DNA from: Gemmatirosa kalamazoonensis
GTDB taxonomy: Bacteria > Gemmatimonadota > Gemmatimonadetes > Gemmatimonadales > Gemmatimonadaceae
NCBI RefSeq assembly: GCF_000522985.1
Contig: NZ_CP007130.1
Coordinates: forward strand, 496,001 to 560,000
Direction: 5' to 3'
Length of the DNA: 64,000 bases
Part shown: piece by piece, positions 37,561 to 46,348 of the stretch
Position numbering within the stretch: the stretch's first letter is position 1
Layout of the letters: each line of letters begins with the position of its first letter
The notes under the pieces: model-generated
The model's database searches: none
The model's input: only the letters and a program-made list of their open reading frames with translations
Told to the model about the DNA's origin: nothing
Made by a program: the position numbers and the translations under genes

Positions 37561-37633
37561 TCACGCGGAGACGCGGAGCACGCGGAGAGAATCACACAGC
37601 GTTGTTCTCCGCGTGCTCCGCGTCTCCGCGTGA
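37561..37633. repeat. 28-bp perfect hairpin with tandem units
   Basis: 37561-37588 pairs perfectly with 37606-37633 across a 17-base loop. Each arm is three ACGCGGAG-type units. It starts three bases past the end of the HlyD-type gene and precedes the ATPase gene by 33 bp, i.e. inside an apparent operon, where it may act as an attenuator or RNA-stability element. Similar units recur at 62721-62809. Confidence 0.9.
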
Positions 37634-37636
37634 GAC

Positions 37637-38898
37637 TCACGGCACTTTCACGCGCATCCCTTCGGCCGGCGCGTCCACGCCGCCGACGAGCACCTGCTCC
37701 CCACCGCTCAGCCCCGAGCGGACCTCGAGATAGCCGCCGCTCACCGGCCCCGTCTGCACCGCGCGCCGCACGAGCCGGCCGTCGCGCACGAGCCACACGA
37801 CCGTCGCGCCGCCGTCGGTCTTCACCGCCGCGGCGGGCAGGCGCAGCGTCGTCCTCGCCGCGCCGCCATTCATGGCGACGGCCCCGGACGTCGACGACTC
37901 CGCGGGCGCGAGGAAGTCCACCTTCGCGCCCATCTCGGGCAGGATGCGCGGGTCGCGGTCGTCGATCGCGACCTTCACCTGCACCGTTGCGCGCTGCCGG
38001 TCCGCCGTCGGCACCACCTGCCGCACGCGGCCGCGGAAGCTCGTGTCCGGATACGCGTCGAGCGTGATGCGCGCCGGACGTCCGCCGGCGATGCGCGCGA
38101 TGTACGCCTCGTTCACGTCGACCTCGACCTCGAGCGTCGACAGGTCGGCCATCGTGACGACCGCGCCGCGCGTGAGGCCGCCGCCGACCGACGGCGCGAC
38201 GACCTCGCCGACCTCGGCGTCCTTGCGCAGCACGGTACCGGTGAACGGCGCGCGGATCACGGTGTTCTCGTCGGTCGCCTGCGCGAGCCGCAGCCCCGCC
38301 TCGGCGGCGGTCTTCCGCGCTTCGGCGGCGCGCACGCGCGCGGCGGCCTGCGCGGCGCGGCTCTGTGCGGCGTCGAGCTCCTGCTGCGACACGAGGTTCG
38401 CGTTCGCCGCCTTCATCGACTCGAGGCGCGCGGCGTCCTTCGCGAGCTGGTCGCGGTCGGCCCGCGCCTCGATCGCGCTCGCGTCGGCCGACGCGACGTT
38501 CGCCTGGGCCTCCGCGACGGCGGCCTCGTAGTCGGCGTTCTCGAGCCGCGCGATGACGTCGCCGCGCCGCACGAACGAGCCCTCGGCCACGCCGAGGTAC
38601 GCGAGCCGCCCGGCCGTCTTCGCGGAGACCGACGCCTTCGTGCGCGCGACGACGTAGCCGTTCGCGGTGACGGTCGTCCCCGCCGCGCCGGCGCCGCCCC
38701 CGACGCGCCGCCGCTCGCGTTCACCACGGTCACCTGCACCGTCGGCACCGCGCGCGCCCGCACGATCGTCACCGCCGCCGCGACGACGCCCGCCGCGACG
38801 AGAAAGAGGACCACGTTCCGCACGAGCGCGCTCCGCTCGGCGGGCGAGGGCGCATCGCGGTCGATGCGGAGCTTCGAGAGATCGGCGGGGACCGTCAT
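37637..38898 (-). CDS. HlyD/RND-type membrane fusion protein, apparent frameshift
   Basis: Reading from ATG 38898 gives a cytoplasmic tail, a membrane anchor (LVRNVVLFLVAAGVVAAAVTIV) and VPTVQVTVVNASGGASG, then the frame is lost at the C5 run 38697-38701. Adding one base joins it to the second frame, GTTVTANGYVVARTKASVSAK, then VAEGSFVRRGDVIARLEN, a long coiled coil (AEAQANVASADASAIEARAD...), VIRAPFTGTVLRKDAEVGEVV, and a beta-barrel. The adaptor would be about 420 aa and link the inner-membrane ABC complex to an outer-membrane partner. Frameshift may be an error, since all flanking motifs are preserved. Confidence 0.88.
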
Positions 38899-39063
38899 CG
38901 CGGGGGGAGCGGCTGGCCGTCGGGCGGGGGGACGCGCGGTGGGGGGGGGCGACGGATCCGTCCTCGTGCTGCGCGGTCCGTCGGGGCGCGTCGTCGGGTC
39001 CCTATAGTCGGGCCGATCCCTGGGGGCCGCAACCCGGAGCCCGATCCGGTGCACGCCCCCTGT

Positions 39064-39795
39064 TTACGGCACCCGCGGCCCGAGTCGCACGCGTCCCGCG
39101 GGACAGTCGAGCGTCACCGCGATCCCGTCGCGCGCGCCCGCGGCGACGCGCTCGCGCAGCCCCGCGCGGCCGAGCAGCGCGCGCACGGAATCGGCGGACG
39201 GCGAGGCGAGCGCGAAGTCGGCGAGCATGCAGCCGGCCGGCGCGTCGGCCGCCGGGTGACGCGACGCGGGATCCCACTCGATGAAGAACGGCGTGGGGCC
39301 GAACTCCGCCGAGTCGGTGCCCCAGTCGAGCGTGCGCCAGCGGAGCGTGACGCCGTCGGGACGCGCCCGCTCCCCGGGGAGCACCGGCCCCGGCGCGAGC
39401 GCCCGCGCGACGAGCGCGGCGCGCACGCTGTCCGCGTTCCGCGTGCGCGCCGCCCACCCGATCGGCGTGAGCTCGCGCAGCCCCGCGAGCGCCGCGGAGC
39501 GCGGCGTGAGCGGCTGCCGCGGGTCGGGCGCCATGAGCTCCAGGTAGCGGCCGCCGCCCAACGACAGCAGCGCGTTGCGCGTGCCGCGCCCCGGGTGCAC
39601 GCCGCCGACCGCCGGCGCGATCCCGGTGGCCGCGCGCAGCAGCGCGATCCCGCGCTCGAGCGAGTCGATGCCGACGATGACGTGGTCGAGGTCCGGCGCC
39701 ACGGTGCCTAACGGCTGCGCGCCGGCACGCGCCGCGAGCGTGGTGCCTAACAGCAGGAGCGCGGCACGTGTCGCGCGCGCGATCGATGGGGTCAT
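39064..39795 (-). CDS. Exported glyoxalase-like (VOC) protein
   Basis: 243 aa from ATG 39795, which overlaps the stop of the upstream regulator (ATGA). Signal peptide near [15 protein letters not shown]. The mature part is a glyoxalase-like domain of the Glyoxalase_3 type: [43 protein letters not shown], and [12 protein letters not shown]. Metal-binding positions are plausible (H in LDHVIVG, E in YLELMAP) but enzymatic activity is unproven. Two GCCTAAC words fall in its first 30 codons, as CCG-TTA-GGC and CTG-TTA-GGC. Translationally coupled to the TolB-propeller regulator. Confidence 0.75.
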   Translation of the reverse strand: MTPSIARATRAALLLLGTTLAARAGAQPLGTVAPDLDHVIVGIDSLERGIALLRAATGIAPAVGGVHPGRGTRNALLSLGGGRYLELMAPDPRQPLTPRSAALAGLRELTPIGWAARTRNADSVRAALVARALAPGPVLPGERARPDGVTLRWRTLDWGTDSAEFGPTPFFIEWDPASRHPAADAPAGCMLADFALASPSADSVRALLGRAGLRERVAAGARDGIAVTLDCPAGRVRLGPRVP

Positions 39796-41948
39796 CGGAA
39801 CCCGGTCATGAGCACCACGTCGCGCACCTCGTCCACGTACGAGAGCGCGGCGCGACGGCCATCCTTCGCCCAGTCGAGGAAGTAGATGCGCCCATCGGCG
39901 ATCTGGCCCACGCGCGCCGCGGCGCCCCCCGTCAGCGGCTGCCGCCAGAGCCCGCGGTCGAAGTCGCGGTAGATCAGCGCCGAGCCGTCGGGCACCCAGT
40001 GGACGCCGTTGGACAGCCGCCCGCCGCGCGGCAGCGGGAACTCGGCCACGCGCCGCCCGTCGGCGAGCGACAGCACCGCGAGCCGCGTCTCGCGCCCCGC
40101 CGAGTCGCTCAGCGCGACGGCGAGCCGCGTCCCGTCCGGCGACACGCTCGGCCAGCTCGCGCCGGCGCCGGTCACGCGCTGGGACGCGCCGCCGTCCACC
40201 GGCAGCCGCCACACCGACGGCGCGCCGTCGTCGACGCGCGTGTAGAGCACCCACCGGCCGTCCGGCGTGAGCGTGGGCTGCGCGGCGTGGCCGCCGGTGG
40301 TGAGCGCGCGCAGATGCGACCCATCGCCGTCGACGCGCCACACGTCCTCACCGCCGCCGCGGTTCGACTCGAACACGAGGGCGCGGCCGTCGGCGGTGGC
40401 CTGCGGGAAACGGTCCATGTAGCCGGACGACGTCAGCGGCCGCGCATCGCGCCCGTCGGCGGTCATCGACCAGAGCGAGTACGTGCCGTTGACGAACGAC
40501 ACGTAGACGATGCGCCCGTCGCGCGTCCACGTGAGCCCCGCGCTGCCGTCGAGCTTCCCGAACGCGCGGCTGGTGATCGGCCGCGCGCCGGCGAGGTCGG
40601 CGGACGGCGACACCCAGATCGTGGAGCTCACGACCGAGCGCACCGCGAGCAGCGACGCGCCGTCGTCGGTCACGCTCAGCGACGCGCGGCCGTAGCGGCT
40701 GAGGTCCGGCGTCACGCAGCGTACCGCGCCGGTCGCGACGTCGAGCAGCCAGATGTGGAAGTCGGAGCCCGCGCCGACGGCGTGGAACAGCACCCCGCTG
40801 CCGTCGGGGAGCCACGCGACCCGGCTGATCTCGTCCCACGCGTGATCGGCGAGCGACGAGACGGCGCCGTCGGCGATGCGCACGCGCGCGAGTGTGACCT
40901 TGCCGGGCGCCGTCGCGCTCGTCGCGCCGACGGCGAGCGACGCGCCGTCCGGCGACCACGCCGGCCCGTAGACCGCGAACGCGCGCGGCGCGGCGAGCGC
41001 CGCCACCTCGCGCTCGCGCCCCGCGTTCGCGCCGCGCAGCTCCGCGACGACGAGCAGCGACGCGTCGCGCGCGGCGTCGTGGCGCACGAACGCCACGCGC
41101 GAGCCGTCGCGCGACAGCGAGAACGGGCCGCGCACGCCATCGAGCGCCTTGCGCGGCGCGCCGCCGCGCACCGGGATGTCGAACAGCGCCTCGCGGGTCG
41201 CGAAGTAGAGCCGCTCGCCGTCCGGGGAGAACGCGAGCCCGCGATAGTCCACGTCCTCGGGCGCGCGCAGCTGGACCGGCGGCTCCGTGCCGCGCACGCG
41301 TCGGATCCACAGCGACTCCATGCCGTCCTGCGGGTGCACGTACGCGAACCACACGCCGTCCGGCGACAGCACCGCCGACGACACGTCACCGAGCGCGGTG
41401 AGGAGGCGAGCGGACATGCCGCGCGGCGCCGCGTCGCCCTCGTGCGCGCCGAGTGTGCGTGCGCCCTGCACGACCACCGCCGCGATGACGACGACCGCGA
41501 TCGCGGCGACGATCGCCCGCCGCAACCGGCGCGTCGGCAGTGGCGCCGCGGCGGGCGCGGGCGGCGCGGGCGGCGTGGGTGCGGCGGCCGTCGCGACGAC
41601 CGCCGGGTCGTCGTCCGCGTCGCGCAGGTCGGCGACGAAGCGATAGCCCCAGCCCGGCACCGTGACGACGTAGCGGTGCTCGCCGCGTCGCTCGCCGAGC
41701 GCCTTGCGGATCGCCGAGATGTGGACGGTGAGGTTCCCTTCCTCGACGATCTGGTTCGGCCACACGCGGGCGAGCAGATCGTGCTTCGTGACGAGCTCTC
41801 CGCGGCCCTCGACGAGCGCGAGCAGCACGTCGAACGCCTTCGACGTGAGCGGCACCGCGATGCCGTCGCGGAGCAGCAGGCGCCGCCCCGCGTCGACCGT
41901 GAAGCGATCGAAGCGGAGACAGCGGGGCGCAGCGCTCGGCGTCGTCAT
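39792..41948 (-). CDS. Membrane one-component regulator: winged helix + TM + TolB/PD40 propeller
   Basis: 718 aa. An OmpR/PhoB-type winged helix (about 8-105: [59 protein letters not shown]) is followed by a Pro/Ala linker. One membrane helix (about 140-160, [18 protein letters not shown]) comes next. The extracytoplasmic part has many SPDG-type propeller blades ([45 protein letters not shown]). This is a CadC-like receptor that would sense an envelope signal and bind DNA from the membrane. It is coupled to the exported glyoxalase-like gene, a possible target or partner. Confidence 0.9.
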   Translation of the reverse strand: MTTPSAAPRCLRFDRFTVDAGRRLLLRDGIAVPLTSKAFDVLLALVEGRGELVTKHDLLARVWPNQIVEEGNLTVHISAIRKALGERRGEHRYVVTVPGWGYRFVADLRDADDDPAVVATAAAPTPPAPPAPAAAPLPTRRLRRAIVAAIAVVVIAAVVVQGARTLGAHEGDAAPRGMSARLLTALGDVSSAVLSPDGVWFAYVHPQDGMESLWIRRVRGTEPPVQLRAPEDVDYRGLAFSPDGERLYFATREALFDIPVRGGAPRKALDGVRGPFSLSRDGSRVAFVRHDAARDASLLVVAELRGANAGREREVAALAAPRAFAVYGPAWSPDGASLAVGATSATAPGKVTLARVRIADGAVSSLADHAWDEISRVAWLPDGSGVLFHAVGAGSDFHIWLLDVATGAVRCVTPDLSRYGRASLSVTDDGASLLAVRSVVSSTIWVSPSADLAGARPITSRAFGKLDGSAGLTWTRDGRIVYVSFVNGTYSLWSMTADGRDARPLTSSGYMDRFPQATADGRALVFESNRGGGEDVWRVDGDGSHLRALTTGGHAAQPTLTPDGRWVLYTRVDDGAPSVWRLPVDGGASQRVTGAGASWPSVSPDGTRLAVALSDSAGRETRLAVLSLADGRRVAEFPLPRGGRLSNGVHWVPDGSALIYRDFDRGLWRQPLTGGAAARVGQIADGRIYFLDWAKDGRRAALSYVDEVRDVVLMTGFR

Positions 41949-42025
41949 CGCCGCGTTAGGAAGGTTTACGAAGTTCTTCGGCGCACGTTAGGGACTTTCC
42001 GGCCGGGCCCCGTCATGGTCGTCGC

Positions 42026-42561
42026 ATGCGAACCATACCATACGCCCTCGTCCCCGGTGTTGCGGCCCTGCTCGCCGTCGGGGCTGCGACCGCGCGGCAC
42101 CCACCGCGCCGCAAACATTCGCCTCGGCGGCCGTCCGCACCAGCCCGCTCGTCCCACTCGGCGGCACCCGCGCGCTCGGCGGCACCACCGGCTCGCTCGT
42201 CCAGCTGGTCGACATCAAGCGCGCCCGCGGGGGACCGAGCACGATCGACCCCTGCTGGCTCGTGAACCGCGGGCTGTACGAGGCCGACGCGCACAACGGT
42301 CGGTTCAGCGTCGAGCTCACGTTCACCTATTCGTCCCGAGGCACGCTCGTGACGCGCACGTTCGACGTGCCGCTGCACGACGCGCGGCCGGAGGACGACG
42401 CCGACGCCCGTGCGAGCTTCGTGGAGCTCACGATCCCGCTCGACGTCGGCGACGCCGTGCCCGACGCGGGTGCCGCGATCGACGGCGAGATCGTGCTCGT
42501 GCGCACGAGCGGCGACGGGCGGGTGGTGGTCGACGTGTCGCGCCTCACCGCCGGCGGCTGA
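42026..42561 (+). CDS. Small exported protein of unknown function, apparent frameshift
   Basis: A signal peptide MRTIPYALVPGVAALLAVGAATA starts at ATG 42026 in one frame. The mature-looking sequence continues in another frame from about 42105 (PQTFASAAVRTSPLVPLGG, LVQLVDIKRARGGPSTIDP, CWLVNRGLYEADAHNGRFS) to the stop at 42561, ending VVVDVSRLTAGG. The beta-rich composition suggests a small secreted domain. The switch lies near the GCGCGG run about 42090-42100 and needs one extra base, or loss of two. A GTG at 42262 could start a shorter product. No family recognised. Confidence 0.55.
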
Positions 42562-42591
42562 CCGCCTAACGCGTCGTCGGGCCGGCGTGTC

Positions 42592-43470
42592 CTAGTAGAT
42601 GAACACCGGCGTCCAGCGCGGCACGTGCGCGTACAGCCACGCGACGTCCGCGTCGCGCAGGCGCACGCAGCCATGCGTGGCGGCCTTGCCGATCGACGCG
42701 GAATCGCGCGTGCCGTGGAGCAGGTAGCCGTCGCCGAGGTCGAGGCGGAAGCGGCCGAGCTCTCCCGGGATCCGGCGGTTGCGGGTGCCGAGCGGCGGGA
42801 TGTAGAGCGTGCTGTCGAAGATGATCTCCTCGTCCTCGGCGAGCGTGTCGAACACGCCCGACGGGTGCACGAGGCCGGCGACGGGGCCGCGCACGGTGAG
42901 CACGTCGCCGTTCGGCAGCTGCACGGGTCGCCCGTACTCGAGTCGGCCGACGCGCAGCCCGCTCTCCCGCGCCGACTCGACGTAGTGCCAGTCGGGCGGC
43001 ACCCACACGGGGTTCGCCTGCTTCCCGCGCACGAAGCGGATGCCGCGCGGCGTGCGGAAGCGCCACACGTGTCCCTCGTACGCGATCGTCGTGTCGCTGC
43101 CGACGGCGACCGGCGCGCGGAGCAGCGTGTCGCGGTCGCGCAGCACGAGCAGGCGCCGCGCGGCGAGCGCCACGATGATGCGCAGCCCCGGCGTGGTGTC
43201 GGCTGCGCGGCGCACCTCGGCGGCGGTGAACCCGACGCGTGGAGCGTATCGCGCCTCGAGCGCGCGCCGCACGTCCGCCGTGTCCGGCGTGTGCAGCGTC
43301 GTCAGCGTGGCGGCCCGTGCCGCCGTCCGACGGGGTGGTGCCTCGTCAGACGGCGGCGCGGGACGACGCGCGAGCGCATGGCGCGCGGCGGCCCCCCCGG
43401 CGAGCGTGATGAGGCCGACGAGTGCGAGCCCGCCGAGCGCCCACCTACGCGCGCCGCGTCGCGCGGCCAC
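42592..43470 (-). CDS. L,D-transpeptidase (YkuD)
   Basis: 292 aa from GTG 43470. Membrane anchor or signal (about 10-30, ALGGLALVGLITLAGGAA). The catalytic domain contains YLLHGTRDSASIGKAATHGCVRLRDADVAW, the canonical H-x(13-16)-T/S-H-G-C-V-R pattern, with Cys as nucleophile. VWVPPDWHY and VLTVRGPVAGLVHPSG fit the YkuD fold. It likely forms 3-3 peptidoglycan crosslinks or attaches proteins to peptidoglycan in the periplasm. Stands alone between a secreted protein and an Ala-rich exported protein. Confidence 0.92.
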   Translation of the reverse strand: MAARRGARRWALGGLALVGLITLAGGAAARHALARRPAPPSDEAPPRRTAARAATLTTLHTPDTADVRRALEARYAPRVGFTAAEVRRAADTTPGLRIIVALAARRLLVLRDRDTLLRAPVAVGSDTTIAYEGHVWRFRTPRGIRFVRGKQANPVWVPPDWHYVESARESGLRVGRLEYGRPVQLPNGDVLTVRGPVAGLVHPSGVFDTLAEDEEIIFDSTLYIPPLGTRNRRIPGELGRFRLDLGDGYLLHGTRDSASIGKAATHGCVRLRDADVAWLYAHVPRWTPVFIY

Positions 43471-43479
43471 GGCCCGGCG

Positions 43480-43854
43480 TCACTCCGTGCCCGCGGAGTC
43501 CTTGCGGACTGCCTTGCGGTGCTCCGAGTGCGCGCGCGCGGCGTGCCGGGTAGCGGTCCGGTGTGCCGCGGAGTCGGTCGCGGCGTTCGCGGCCGCGGTG
43601 TTCGCGGCCGCCGTGTTCGCGTTCGTCGTCGCGGCATGGGCCGCGGCGTTCGCGTGGGTGGAATCGGCGGCCATGGCGCGGTGCGCCCGGCGCGCGCCGT
43701 GACGGGCGGCGCTGTCGGCGGTCGTGGACCGCGCCATCGTGCCCGGCTGCGTGCCGGTCTTGCCTGTCGTCTGCGCCGCGCCCGTCGATGCGACGACGAG
43801 CGAGAGCGCGAGCGCCGCCATGGCGGCGCTCACGTTCGCGAGTGCCTTGCGCAT
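43480..43854 (-). CDS. Exported Ala/His-rich low-complexity protein
   Basis: 124 aa from ATG 43854, with a good GGAGGTG ribosome-binding site. Signal peptide ends at VVASTGAAQ. The mature part is nearly all Ala, Thr, His, Arg and Asn, with repeats such as NTAAANTAAAN and HANAAAHAAT, and a basic end (HSEHRKAVRKDSAGTE). Such a chain would be unstructured and positively charged, so it could bind polyanions or the cell wall. No family recognised. Upstream of and possibly co-transcribed with the L,D-transpeptidase. Confidence 0.6.
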   Translation of the reverse strand: MRKALANVSAAMAALALSLVVASTGAAQTTGKTGTQPGTMARSTTADSAARHGARRAHRAMAADSTHANAAAHAATTNANTAAANTAAANAATDSAAHRTATRHAARAHSEHRKAVRKDSAGTE

Positions 43855-43975
43855 GCACACACCTCCGTGAAAGCCTCGGACCGACGAGCCACGTGATACG
43901 CTCGCCTCGTCGGGAGGCGCCGCATCGCGCGTACCGGCCGACGGCCCGACGCCTAACGGAGGCACTAAGAATCCG

Positions 43976-44338
43976 CTAATTCTCCGGGCCGGTGCCTAAC
44001 GGTGCGGGCGCGAGGCGCAGCAGCCGCGCCTCCAGCGCCGCGTACGGCACCGCGCCGACGATGCGGTCAACGATCTCGCCGCCGCGGAAGAAGAGCAGCG
44101 CGGGAATGCCGCGCACGCCGTAGCGGATCATCGTGCGCTGGTTCACGTCGGTATCGAGCTTCACGACGCGCACGCGGTCGGCGTGGCGCTCGGCCAGCCG
44201 CTCGAGCGCCGGCGCGATCATGCGGCACGGGCCGCACCACGGCGCCCAGAAATCGACCAGGGTGAGGCCGTCGTGTCGCTCGACCTCGTCGGCGAACGTC
44301 TCGTCGGTGACGGCGGTGATGGTGGCGGTGTCGGACAT
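43976..44338 (-). CDS. trxA: Thioredoxin
   Basis: 120 aa. Redox site WAPWCGPCRM, the cis-proline in RGIPALLFF and buried aspartate in TLVDFWAPW are all present, so it is a full thioredoxin. Start ATG 44338 is eight bases after GAGGAG; the ATG at 44344 is too close. A candidate MerR-type promoter with a 19-bp spacer lies upstream. Reduces protein disulfides in the cytoplasm. Confidence 0.93.
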   Translation of the reverse strand: MSDTATITAVTDETFADEVERHDGLTLVDFWAPWCGPCRMIAPALERLAERHADRVRVVKLDTDVNQRTMIRYGVRGIPALLFFRGGEIVDRIVGAVPYAALEARLLRLAPAPLGTGPEN

Positions 44339-44431
44339 GGGCATGGCTCCTCGGTGATCGTTAGGCACCCGCGCGGGCCGCACCCAGGGGGCCGCACCGT
44401 GCGGGGCCGGCGCGTTGCGCCGCTGCCGAGG

Positions 44432-44462
44432 AGCCTACAACTTGAAGCGCGGTTGAGGTCAA
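44432..44462 (-). promoter_or_regulatory. Predicted MerR-type promoter for thioredoxin
   Basis: On the minus strand TTGACC (44462-44457) and TAGGCT (44437-44432) are separated by 19 bases, longer than the usual 17 and characteristic of MerR-family-activated promoters. The spacer contains an imperfect dyad (CCTCAA ... TTCAAG), the usual position of a MerR operator. The divergent gene encodes a MerR regulator. Confidence 0.6.
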
Positions 44463-44482
44463 CCCCCCCGCTCCGGACCGGC

Positions 44483-44917
44483 ATGGAACAGATGAGCATC
44501 GGCGAGGTGGCCCGGCGCGCCGCCGTGGCACCGTCGGCAATCCGCTACTACGAGCGACTCGGCCTGCTCCCGGCGCCGCCGCGCACCGGGGGCAAGCGGC
44601 GCTACGACGCGGCCGTGCTGGACTGGCTGTCGCTCATCGCGCTGGCCCGCGAAGCCGGGTTCACGATGGCCGAGATCAAGCGGCTCGTGACCGGGTTCAC
44701 GCCGGGGACGCGGCCCGCCGCGCGCTGGCAGGAGCTCGCGACGCGGAAGCTCGCGGACATCGACGCGATGATGGCGCGCGCGGAGCGGATGCGCGCCCTG
44801 CTGCGCGTGATGCTCGACTGCGGCTGCTTCCGACTCGACGACTGCAGCGCGTTGCTCGCCGCCGGCCCGACCGACGGCCAGAGCCCGTGCGTGCTGCCCG
44901 CGGCCGCGCGCCGTTAG
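44483..44917 (+). CDS. MerR family transcriptional regulator
   Basis: 144 aa from ATG 44483. The winged helix MSIGEVARRAAVAPSAIRYYERLGLLPAPPR is followed by the dimerisation coiled coil and a cysteine group, CGCFRLDDC. This matches three of the four SoxR [2Fe-2S] ligands (the first is Met), so it could bind a metal or sense thiol/redox change; SoxR function is not implied. Divergent from thioredoxin and probably its activator via the 19-bp-spacer promoter. TAG stop lies inside the CGTTAGGC word at 44913, shared with the next gene's TAA. Confidence 0.85.
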   Translation: MEQMSIGEVARRAAVAPSAIRYYERLGLLPAPPRTGGKRRYDAAVLDWLSLIALAREAGFTMAEIKRLVTGFTPGTRPAARWQELATRKLADIDAMMARAERMRALLRVMLDCGCFRLDDCSALLAAGPTDGQSPCVLPAAARR

Positions 44918-45156
44918 GCACCGAGGGCGGCGCGCGCCGTCGACGCGGCCGAGCGGATCGCGTCCGGTGACGCGGTGGGGTCCTCGAGCAGCTCCCACAG
45001 CGCGCGCAGCGCGGCCCGCTGGCCCGTGGTGAGATCGTTCTGCATGCAGTCGAGCGCGAGGCTCGCGGCGTCGGCAGCATCGGCGCGCGTGTCCGCGGCG
45101 ACGACGGCCTCGCGGTCGGCGAGGGTGCGGAGGGCGGTGGTGAGGCGCTCGATCAT
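44914..45156 (-). CDS. Small helical protein, unknown function
   Basis: 80 aa, helical and acidic: MIERLTTALRTLADREAVVA...SLALDCMQNDLTTGQRAALRALWELLEDP. No membrane segment and no recognised domain. Its TAA stop and the convergent MerR gene's TAG stop come from the same GTTAGGC word. The good composition and length suggest a real gene, but confidence is moderate. Confidence 0.5.
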   Translation of the reverse strand: MIERLTTALRTLADREAVVAADTRADAADAASLALDCMQNDLTTGQRAALRALWELLEDPTASPDAIRSAASTARAALGA

Positions 45157-45261
45157 GAGGGAATGAATACTCCGGCGCGCGGTGGCGCGTGGGGTGGCGT
45201 CGTCGCGGTCCGCGTGTATGCTGCCGACGTGAGAGTCACGCGTCCTCGAACATCATCGACC

Positions 45262-45594
45262 ATGTCGAGACACTCGGGCCGTCGAGGAAGCTCGCTCCGC
45301 CTCACGGCATCGCTCGTCGGCGCGGCGCTTGGCCTCGCCGCCTGCGCGCACGGCGCGGGCGCCGAACGGCGGGCCGTCGGCGTCGCGCTGCGGGGCGTGT
45401 GCGGTCCGGCGAGCGCTTCGCGCGACTCCAGCTGCGCGGTGCGGGGTACCGAACGGGTGCGCGGCGGGTATCGGGTGCTCATCGATCGCCGTCCGCCGGC
45501 CGGGAACGACCGCCTCGCCGTCGTCGTGCGGGGCCGCGGCGTCGACGTCACTCCGGTCGACAGCACGCGGCCCGCGCCGGGCGGCCGGCCGTGA
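45262..45594 (+). CDS. Small lipoprotein or exported protein
   Basis: 110 aa from ATG 45262. The start MSRHSGRRGSSLRLTASLVGAALGLAACAHG has an Arg-rich N-region, a hydrophobic core and a lipobox-like L-A-A-C. The mature part has two cysteines (GVCGPASASRDSSCAVRG), possibly a disulfide, and beta-rich sequence ending VDVTPVDSTRPAP. An earlier in-frame start at 45163 is possible but gives no extra recognisable sequence. Function unknown. Confidence 0.55.
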   Translation: MSRHSGRRGSSLRLTASLVGAALGLAACAHGAGAERRAVGVALRGVCGPASASRDSSCAVRGTERVRGGYRVLIDRRPPAGNDRLAVVVRGRGVDVTPVDSTRPAPGGRP

Positions 45595-45655
45595 ACCATG
45601 CGGCCTAACGAATCGCCGCAGCACGCAGCCACACCCCCGCATCGGAGAGTCGGAA

Positions 45656-46144
45656 ATGTGCCTCGACGCGAACTGGCGGATCGTCGATGACGCCGCCGCG
45701 CAGGAAGTGGACCTCGCGAGCCTCCCGCAGGTCTCCGCGGACGGCTACCGCTATGCCGTCACGCACGCCTTCCGTGCGCAGACCGGCGTCCCCGGCGTGG
45801 TCTACGAGATGGTGCGCGAGGCGGACGAGGAGCCGATCGGCTGCGTGACGCTGCTCCTGAGCGACGACGAGGACGCCGTGATGCACGTCGGACACATGGG
45901 CTGCTCCATCCGGCCGGAGCACCGCAGCCAGGGACACACGACGCGTCTGATTCGCGCGCTCGCGCCGGTGATGTGGGCGCGCGGCATCGGTGACCTGATC
46001 CTCGGCTCCGCGGTCGGGCACGCATCGCACTATCAGTCGATCGGTGCCACGGGGGCGATGCTGATCGGGGAGCAGTTCGGGGACGGATCGAACTGCGGGG
46101 CACTGTTCCGGCTCTCGCGACCCGCGTCGCCGGCCGGAGGCTGA
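45656..46144 (+). CDS. GNAT-like N-acetyltransferase
   Basis: 162 aa from ATG 45656. The central part HMGCSIRPEHRSQGHTTRLIRAL has the R/Q-x-x-G-x-x acetyl-CoA loop pattern in a Q-G-H form, and is followed by a strand and YQSIGATGAM, a usual GNAT ending. Before it, YEMVREADEEPIGCVTLLL gives the beta2-beta3 strands. Acetyl acceptor unknown. Upstream spacing (GGAAATG) is weak as a ribosome-binding site. Confidence 0.65.
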   Translation: MCLDANWRIVDDAAAQEVDLASLPQVSADGYRYAVTHAFRAQTGVPGVVYEMVREADEEPIGCVTLLLSDDEDAVMHVGHMGCSIRPEHRSQGHTTRLIRALAPVMWARGIGDLILGSAVGHASHYQSIGATGAMLIGEQFGDGSNCGALFRLSRPASPAGG

Positions 46145-46348
46145 TACGACGATGGAGTTTTCCCTGAAGAGGAGTCGTGAGACGGCGCGCGAATCATGCG
46201 AGCGAACGGCGCCCGTCGTAATCTCTCCAGCGTTAGGCGACTGCCGACCACCCTGCCGCGCACGAGCGAGACGTCGTGAATTGGTTCTTCGTCGAACCGT
46301 GAGCGCTCATCGCCACGTACGCCGCCGGCGAGCTGGGGGGGAGGCTGA

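Noticed and set aside
41953-41993. Two GTTAGG-like words upstream of the winged-helix gene
   Set aside because: They read GTTAGGA and GTTAGGG, so they do not match the full word; not counted.
39768-42569. 933-codon open frame on the plus strand
   Set aside because: It is the reverse shadow of the winged-helix/TolB gene: the translation is almost all Arg, His and Ala and has no domain. Long shadow frames are common at this GC content.
44483-44917. SoxR identity for the MerR protein
   Set aside because: The first of the four SoxR cluster cysteines is replaced by Met, so only a general MerR call is supported.
46145-46348. Small plus-strand ORF before the PhyH gene
   Set aside because: 66 codons, Arg-rich, no ribosome-binding site and no recognisable motif; treated as intergenic.
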